Positions 45,777 through 50,676 of a stretch of DNA of 50,676 nucleotides are shown here, in pieces. Both the position numbers and the translations under genes were made by a program. The DNA is from a virus. The notes under the pieces were generated by a model, which saw nothing but the letters and a program-made list of their open reading frames with translations, did not search any database and was not told the origin of the DNA. The stretch is from IMG/VR virus record IMGVR_UViG_3300037189_033833, positions 1 through 50,676 of that record, one strand, 5' to 3'. Every line of letters starts with the position of its first letter. Position 1 is the first letter of the stretch.

Positions 45777-46372
45777 AGGCGCCCCTCCCCACCGTGATCG
45801 TCGCTGGCCTGGGCCGCTGTGGCACGTCGATGGTCATGCAGATGCTGGCGGCTGGCGGCATCGCCACCGTCGGCACGTTCCCCGATTTCGAGGACATGGA
45901 CACGGATCGTCAGCGCAGCCTCAACCCGGCCGCGTGGCTTGCGAGGTGCGAAGGCCGCGCCGTGAAGGTGCTGGACCCGCAGCGCGTGCCGCCGCCGGCA
46001 GGACAGTTATATCGCACGATCTGGCTGACCCGTGATCCCGAGCAGCAGGGCCGCAGCCAGATCAAGCTGATCGACGCCAACCCCAGCCGCGCGATGCGCA
46101 GGGCGATGGCGCAGTCGATCCGCCGGGATGAGCCACGCGCGCGGCGCGCGCTCGCCGCCGCCGATCTGTCGGGGCGGGCGATGCTGCAGCTGACGTTCGA
46201 AGGCATCCTCGGCGACCCATTCGCAGCGGCACGCGCGATCGTCGAGCACATCGGCGCCGAGTGGTTCGAAGAGGGGGCGGCATGGCGCATGGCCACGGCC
46301 GTGATGCCGCGCGGCCCGCATTGCCTGCCCTTCATGCTCGAAACCCACCTGCTTCAGGGAGCCGCCGCATGA
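45773..46372 (+). CDS. Sulfotransferase-like P-loop protein
   Basis: A 199-residue protein. The N-terminal PTVIVAGLGRCGTSMVMQML is the 5'-PSB (P-loop) motif of sulfotransferases that bind PAPS, followed by TFPDFEDMD and IWLTRDPEQQGRSQIK, which fits the 3'-phosphate site. A late LTFEGILGDPFAAARAIVEH resembles the family C-terminus. Substrate unknown. The helper also has a PAPS reductase-like gene at 36671. Confidence 0.75.
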   Translation: MKAPLPTVIVAGLGRCGTSMVMQMLAAGGIATVGTFPDFEDMDTDRQRSLNPAAWLARCEGRAVKVLDPQRVPPPAGQLYRTIWLTRDPEQQGRSQIKLIDANPSRAMRRAMAQSIRRDEPRARRALAAADLSGRAMLQLTFEGILGDPFAAARAIVEHIGAEWFEEGAAWRMATAVMPRGPHCLPFMLETHLLQGAAA

Positions 46373-46593
46373 CGGACGTATTGCCGCCGCCATTCTGGAT
46401 TGTCTGGTCGCCTAGCGGCCAGCGCCCGCCCCGTTTCATGCACCCTTCTGAGGATGCCGCATGGGCGGAGGCCAATCGCCTCGCAGACTGCCACCCCGGG
46501 CAGGAGTTCTACGTCATGCAGCCAACCGCGCAGGTCATCACCCAGCGGCGTCTGACCCAGCGCTACGCCGGCGACGACGGGATACCTTTCTGA
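46369..46593 (+). CDS. Small hypothetical protein
   Basis: A 74-residue protein, PPPFWIVWSPSGQRPPRFMH, with an alpha/beta pattern. ATGA and TGATG overlaps place it in one operon with its neighbours. Short phage proteins of this type are frequent; function unknown. Confidence 0.6.
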   Translation: MTDVLPPPFWIVWSPSGQRPPRFMHPSEDAAWAEANRLADCHPGQEFYVMQPTAQVITQRRLTQRYAGDDGIPF

Positions 46594-46805
46594 TGACCGA
46601 TCACCGCCTCACCGCAACGCAGGCGGCGGTCAGCGTGCTGCTCAACGACATCGCCGGCCGGTTCAAGCCGGGCGCGAAGCTGACCCTCGTCGTTCGCAAT
46701 CCGACCGCGGAGGCCGCGGGCAAGGATGCCGACTTCGTCATGACCAACGACACCCTGGATGAGGCGATGGCAGCCCTCCAGCGCAGGAAGGATGCCAAAC
46801 GATGA
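46593..46805 (+). CDS. Small hypothetical protein
   Basis: A 70-residue protein, MTDHRLTATQAAVSVLLNDI, with an alpha-beta-alpha pattern (AKLTLVVRNPT, ADFVMTNDTLDEAMAALQRR). Unknown function. ATGA overlap with the next gene. Confidence 0.58.
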   Translation: MTDHRLTATQAAVSVLLNDIAGRFKPGAKLTLVVRNPTAEAAGKDADFVMTNDTLDEAMAALQRRKDAKR

Positions 46806-47488
46806 GCACGAGCGAACCGTTGAGTAATATGAGCAGCATCATCAGCGCCGCCGTGGCGGCCAAGATGACGCCCGAATTCATCGAAGATCAGGTCGACAAG
46901 CGCGTCGAGAAGCTGGTCGTGGAAGCCGTGGACGGTGCGCTCCGGTCCTACAGCGACATCGGTCAGCTGATCAAGAAATCGGTGGAGGAGGCCCTCCGGG
47001 TCGACCGACTTGACTTGCCGACCTACGGGAACGTCGTCGCTGCGATGGTGAAGGCCCAAATCGAAGCAAGCGTTGCGCCGGTGATTGCCGGCCGCCTGTC
47101 CGAGGACGTTGCCGAGCTGCTTCAACTGGCGCCCGCCACAATCAAGCTGTCCCAGATCGCTGATGCCATGCGCAAGCGCCACGAGGATGACGGTTACGGC
47201 GACGTCATAACGGTGATTGTCGAGCGCACTGAGTATGGCTCCGCCTGGGTGTATCTCGACGAGGACGCCGTCCATGCCGAGCGCGATAAGTACCGGTGCG
47301 ATTTCCGCCTTCTGATCGGCGGAGACGGGAAGATCAGCAGCGCGACGCTCCGCGAGCATGACATCAAGTCGTCGAAGCATTTCGGCAGCAGCTACGGGCT
47401 GGAGCAGAAACTGCGGGCCTACTTCGCATGCGGCACGATCATCGAGATCGACGAACACGCCGTATCCACCTCGGTAGGTGACTACTGA
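46802..47488 (+). CDS. Hypothetical phage protein
   Basis: A 228-residue protein. The N-terminal 110 residues are helical (IISAAVAAKMTPEFIEDQVD, LIKKSVEEALRVDRLDLPTY); the C-terminal part is alpha/beta (VITVIVERTEYGSAWVYLDE, KYRCDFRLLIGGDGKISSAT). No family name known. In the accessory operon. Confidence 0.62.
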   Translation: MSTSEPLSNMSSIISAAVAAKMTPEFIEDQVDKRVEKLVVEAVDGALRSYSDIGQLIKKSVEEALRVDRLDLPTYGNVVAAMVKAQIEASVAPVIAGRLSEDVAELLQLAPATIKLSQIADAMRKRHEDDGYGDVITVIVERTEYGSAWVYLDEDAVHAERDKYRCDFRLLIGGDGKISSATLREHDIKSSKHFGSSYGLEQKLRAYFACGTIIEIDEHAVSTSVGDY

Positions 47489-48006
47489 TGGCGGGCGATA
47501 TCTTACCCGAAAGCACGAACGCGGCGCCGCCGAGCTTGATCGCCTATGCAACGCCCGACCAGATGGTCGCCTGGGCGGCGGCGCAGATGCTGCGGCAGCC
47601 CGACTTCGTCATCGGCGAAGCATCCGCACCGTACCTGCGCCGCTGGTGGCAGGTGCCGCGCAACGAGCAGTGCAACGTCTACCTGCACGAGATCCTGCGC
47701 AGCGACGACGATCGCGCGCTCCACGACCATCCCTGGCCGAACACCTCGTTCGTGCTGGCGGGCCGGTATGTCGAGCACACGCCGGACGGGTCGTTCCTGC
47801 GCGAGGCAGGCTGGTCGGGCAGCCGGCCTGCCGAGGCGGCGCACCGGCTCGAGATCTTGCCCGGCGAGCGCGCGATCACCCTGTTCATGACGGGGCCGAA
47901 GCTGCGCGAGTGGGGCTTTCACTGCGCGAAAGGCTGGGTGCATTGGCGCGAGTTCACCGGCGGCGCCAACGGCGAGCTGGTCGGCCGCGGGTGCGGAGAG
48001 GCGTGA
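47488..48006 (+). CDS. Cupin-like phage protein
   Basis: A 172-residue protein with the cupin-type strand order: EQCNVYLHEILRSDDDRALH, DHPWPNTSFVLAGRYVEHTP, and later GERAITLFMTGPKLREWGFH. His residues in LHDHPWPN and GFHCAKGWVHW may bind metal. Widespread in phages, role unknown. Confidence 0.7.
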   Translation: MAGDILPESTNAAPPSLIAYATPDQMVAWAAAQMLRQPDFVIGEASAPYLRRWWQVPRNEQCNVYLHEILRSDDDRALHDHPWPNTSFVLAGRYVEHTPDGSFLREAGWSGSRPAEAAHRLEILPGERAITLFMTGPKLREWGFHCAKGWVHWREFTGGANGELVGRGCGEA

Positions 48007-48028
48007 CCATGAGCGAGATGATCTGGTG

Positions 48029-48502
48029 ATGGGCATCGACCTGCGCCCCGTCACGCGAGAGGAAGCACGCAGCTTCATCCGCGATCACCATCGGCACCAC
48101 GGCGTGCCGGTCGGTTGGATCTGGCTGCATGGCTGCCATGACGATGACGGGCGGCTTGCCGGTGTCGCTGTCGTGGGGCGCCCGGTGGCCCGTCCGCTTG
48201 ATGACGGACTGACCATGGAGGTGACGCGCCTCGCGACGGACGGCACAAGCAACGCCTGCTCGCTACTGTACGGCGCGGCGCGGCGCGCAGCCATCGCCAA
48301 GGGCTATCGCCGCGGGCTGACGTACATTCTGGCGAGTGAAAGCGGCGCAAGCCTGCGCGCGGCCGGATGGCATCATCTCTGGAATGTGGACGGCCGCAGC
48401 TGGGACGTGCCGGGGCGCCCGCGCACGGACAAGCATCCAACGGAGGATAAGGCGGCATACGGCTGGGGCGCTTGGCCGCAGATCGAAAGGCTAGCCGCAT
48501 GA
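48029..48502 (+). CDS. XF1762-like acetyltransferase-fold protein
   Basis: A 157-residue protein: LRPVTREEARSFIRDHHRHH, LAGVAVVGRPVARPLDDGLT, MEVTRLATDGTSNACSLLYG and YILASESGASLRAAGW, the pattern of the XF1762 family of phage and mobile element proteins with a GNAT-like fold. A six-codon mini frame (48009-48029) overlaps its ATG (TGATG), so translation may be coupled. Confidence 0.75.
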   Translation: MGIDLRPVTREEARSFIRDHHRHHGVPVGWIWLHGCHDDDGRLAGVAVVGRPVARPLDDGLTMEVTRLATDGTSNACSLLYGAARRAAIAKGYRRGLTYILASESGASLRAAGWHHLWNVDGRSWDVPGRPRTDKHPTEDKAAYGWGAWPQIERLAA

Positions 48503-48642
48503 CCCCCGACATGCCGACCCGCTTGGCCGCAGCCGAGCGGAAAGCCGAAACCGCGCAGGCGCTGGCGATCGTAGCTCTCGTCCTTGCTGCCCGTCCACCC
48601 CGCCGCAAATCAATAGGAGCGCGACTGTGGGACTTGATATAG
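48499..48642 (+). CDS. Very small hypothetical protein
   Basis: A 47-residue frame, MTPDMPTRLAAAERKAETAQ, then a hydrophobic stretch (ALAIVALVLAA) and a basic end. ATGA overlap with the previous gene. It may be a one-helix membrane peptide. Confidence 0.45.
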   Translation: MTPDMPTRLAAAERKAETAQALAIVALVLAARPPRRKSIGARLWDLI

Positions 48643-49163
48643 TGATGCGTCGCGCCGCCGAGATCAGCCCGTGTGGGCTTTACCGCTACTGGCTCGAGCG
48701 GGAATGGGACACCGCCCTACCCAAGCTCGTCGTCTGCATGCTCAACCCGTCGACGGCAGACGCCGCTGTTGACGATCCGACCCTCCTTACGCTGATCCAT
48801 TTTGGGCGGCTGTGGGGGTACGGTGGGCTGGCGGTGGTCAACCTGTACGGATGGCGATCGCCCCACCCGTCGGTGATGAAGAGCGCCGCCGCTCGGCTGG
48901 ACGACGTCAACCTACGGCGCGGGCGCGAGGCGATGCTCGTCGCCGCCACGATGGGCGATCGCCGGCTGCTAGTCGCCTGGGGCAACGATGGCGACTTCGA
49001 AGGTCAGGCGACACGGTTCGCGGACTGCGCCGCCGACCTGATCGGGGTCGACCTCATCTGCCTCGGCACCACGCTATCCGGCGCGCCGAAGCATCCGATG
49101 GCCCGCGGGCGCTCGCGCATCCCGCGGGATCAGCAGCCGATTATCTGGAGGAAAGCGAAGTGA
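48627..49163 (+). CDS. DUF1643 family protein
   Basis: A 178-residue protein. PCGLYRYWLEREWDTALPKL, VVCMLNPSTADAAVDDPTLL and LAVVNLYGWRSPHPS are hallmarks of DUF1643. GTG at 48627 with AGGAG upstream is taken as start; ATG 48645 is an alternative. Function of the family is not established. Confidence 0.82.
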   Translation: MGLDIVMRRAAEISPCGLYRYWLEREWDTALPKLVVCMLNPSTADAAVDDPTLLTLIHFGRLWGYGGLAVVNLYGWRSPHPSVMKSAAARLDDVNLRRGREAMLVAATMGDRRLLVAWGNDGDFEGQATRFADCAADLIGVDLICLGTTLSGAPKHPMARGRSRIPRDQQPIIWRKAK

Positions 49164-49387
49164 GCATCATGGGAAGGGTTGAGGCGGTGGATCGTCGAAA
49201 CGACGTCTTCCTGCGCCTGCCGGACGTGATCCGCCGAACCGGGCTATCCCGGACGACGATCTATCGGAAAGCCGACAAAGGCGAGTTTCCGGCGCCCCGC
49301 CGGATCGGGGCGAATTGCGTCGCTTGGTACGAAAGCGACGTGGCCGCATGGATCGCGGCGCCGATGGAGTGGCAGGCCGCGGCTTAG
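49160..49387 (+). CDS. AlpA family regulator / excisionase (helper)
   Basis: A 75-residue protein with a GTG start overlapping the previous stop. FLRLPDVIRRTGLSRTTIYR, KADKGEFPAPRRIGANCVAW and YESDVAAWIAA are the AlpA pattern. It converges with the helper integrase, overlapping by four bases, a usual place for an excision factor. Confidence 0.88.
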   Translation: MSIMGRVEAVDRRNDVFLRLPDVIRRTGLSRTTIYRKADKGEFPAPRRIGANCVAWYESDVAAWIAAPMEWQAAA

Positions 49388-50676
49388 CGGTCCTGCCCGT
49401 CCAGCAGATCGTTGGCGGGCAATAGATCGGCGGTCAGGAGATCCGCCCACACTTGCGCCAGCTCACGCCGCCGCGGCATATAAGCGGCGCGGTTGTACGC
49501 CATCTCCGATCCCGAGGTGCCCTTTGCGCGGTGCGCCAGCATGCCGTCGATGATCGCACGATCGTCCGGCCGCCGCTGCTCCACCGCATATTCGTTCATG
49601 ATGGTCGAGAATGTCGACCGCCAGCCGTGCGGCACGTGGCGGCCGCTATAGCCGTTGCGCACGTACATGTAGCCGAGCGTGTTCTCGCTCATCGGCTGGT
49701 GCGTCGATCGCACGCTGTGGACGATGAACGGGAATTTGCCGGTAAGACGCCGCAACGCTCGCAGCACCTCGACGGCCTGCGCCGGCAGCGGCACGACGTG
49801 TTCAAACGCCTCGTCGGCCTTGTTCTCGAGCGCGAGCTTCATGCGTGCCGCCGGGATACGCCACAGCGCCGCCGGCGCCGCCGCCTTCGGCTCCGACCAG
49901 TCGATGCCCTCGAACTCCGACCAGGGCGCGGCGCGCAGGATTCCCGGCCGCACCGCGGTAAGGGCGAGCAGGCGCGATGCCAGCTTCACCATCGGGCCCG
50001 ACGTCGAGGCGTCCATGTCGGCGAGCAGCTGCCGCGCTGCCGCGAGGTCCTTCAGCGCCGGCTGCTTTCCGCCGGTCGGCGTCGGCTTCAGCGCGCGCTT
50101 GATGCCGGCGGCCGGATCGTGCGCCGCCAGCCCCTCGGCGATGCCGTAGCCGAAGACGGCCGAAACGTGCTGGCGAATGCGCTTGGCGGTATCGATCGCG
50201 CCGCGCGCCTCGACCTTGCGCAGCATCCGCAGCACCATCGGCCCATCGATGTCGATCAGGGGCAGCGCGCCGATCGACGGGAACACGTCGCGCTCGAGCG
50301 CTTGGATCACCTTCTTGCGCTGCACTGGCGACCAGCGCGGGCACTGCGCCTCGTACCAGCGCATCGCGACGACCTTGAACGTCGCGCCGGCGGCCGCGTG
50401 CGCCGCCATCTCGCGCTTCCGCTCTTCGAGGCCCGGATCCTTGTGATCGCGCAGCTCGGCGCGCGCGCGGTCGCGCCGATCGCGCGCCTCCTTCAGCGAC
50501 ACCTCAGGATATGCGCCGAGCACAAGCAGCTTCTCTTTTCCGGCGAAACGGTACTTCAACCGCCAGGATTTGAAGCCTTTGGTGGTGACGAACAGATGGA
50601 GGCCGGCCGAATCGGCCAGCTTGTACGGCTTCTCGCTGGGGAGGGCTTTGCGGGCCTGCGTGTCCGTTAGCGGCAT
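49384..50676 (-). CDS. int: Tyrosine integrase with DUF4102 arm domain (helper)
   Basis: A 430-residue P4-type integrase. The N-terminal arm-binding domain is clear (YKLADSAGLHLFVTTKGFKS, GAYPEVSLKEARDRRDRARA). Catalytic residues are Arg243 (AVRPGILR), His350-x-x-Arg353 (HGWRS), His382 (LAHRAKG) and a Tyr at 394 (AYNRAAY). The ATG lies at the very edge of the window, so its attachment site must be outside. It belongs to a different subfamily from the recombinase at 13820-15061. Confidence 0.95.
   Translation of the reverse strand: MPLTDTQARKALPSEKPYKLADSAGLHLFVTTKGFKSWRLKYRFAGKEKLLVLGAYPEVSLKEARDRRDRARAELRDHKDPGLEERKREMAAHAAAGATFKVVAMRWYEAQCPRWSPVQRKKVIQALERDVFPSIGALPLIDIDGPMVLRMLRKVEARGAIDTAKRIRQHVSAVFGYGIAEGLAAHDPAAGIKRALKPTPTGGKQPALKDLAAARQLLADMDASTSGPMVKLASRLLALTAVRPGILRAAPWSEFEGIDWSEPKAAAPAALWRIPAARMKLALENKADEAFEHVVPLPAQAVEVLRALRRLTGKFPFIVHSVRSTHQPMSENTLGYMYVRNGYSGRHVPHGWRSTFSTIMNEYAVEQRRPDDRAIIDGMLAHRAKGTSGSEMAYNRAAYMPRRRELAQVWADLLTADLLPANDLLDGQDR

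Noticed and set aside
49384-50676. Recombinase at the right edge as the enzyme of the inner element
   Set aside because: It is a P4-type integrase beside a convergent AlpA gene and far from the TATTCGG cores; the enzyme at 13820-15061 lies at the junction.
1-50676. tRNA or rRNA genes
   Set aside because: No cloverleaf-like sequence with conserved TTC and GG boxes was noticed while reading, but a dedicated search could not be run.

Overview
The window is GC-rich, tightly packed phage DNA. Protein style, GTG starts and ATGA/TGATG gene overlaps suggest an alphaproteobacterial host, most likely a sphingomonad; this is an inference from composition and protein families, not from a host gene, since none is present. 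Almost every gene is phage-type. No tRNA, rRNA or CRISPR array was recognised.

I read the window as two nested elements. The outer one (called helper below) is a temperate phage. Its integrase is at the right edge (49384-50676). It has an S24 repressor with palindromic operators at 43.1 kb, a rightward accessory arm (43.2-49.4 kb), and a long leftward early arm (43.1-33.3 kb) with DNA methyltransferases, a beta clamp, RusA, replication genes and a NusG-like factor. Its late arm (13.4-0 kb, running off the left edge) has a lambda-type head (cos, small and large terminase, gpW, portal, S49 protease, decoration protein, major capsid) joined to a Mu-type contractile tail (sheath, tube, assembly chaperones, tape measure).

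Between these arms sits an inner element of about 19.5 kb (13794-33347). Its ends share the 7-bp core TATTCGG. Removing it rejoins the gene pieces at 33341-33600 and 13391-13793 into one open reading frame of 220 codons plus stop, so the element sits inside a helper phage gene directly upstream of the helper cos site and terminase. It carries its own tyrosine recombinase, a protein with three tandem DNA-binding domains, an antirepressor, small HTH regulators, a PadR regulator, a HigB/HigA-like toxin-antitoxin pair, an Abi-alpha-like protein, replication genes with origin-like repeats, and two leftward terminators at its right end.

The inner element has no capsid, portal, large terminase, sheath or tube gene. 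It does have a second copy of the cos-like sequence (64 of 77 bases equal to the helper's, with a 22-base identical run), a small-terminase homologue with the same DNA-binding N-terminus but another C-terminus, and its own tail-assembly chaperone and tape measure. This tape measure matches the helper's at both ends but carries a different wall-degrading domain. The most economical reading is a phage satellite that lives inside its helper, is packaged by the helper's terminase through a copied cos, and substitutes the tape measure and fibre part of the tail. A decayed second prophage is the main alternative.

Both elements appear to use programmed -1 frameshifting in the tail-assembly chaperone gene, with two different slippery heptamers (TTTTTTG in the helper, AAATTTT in the inner element).
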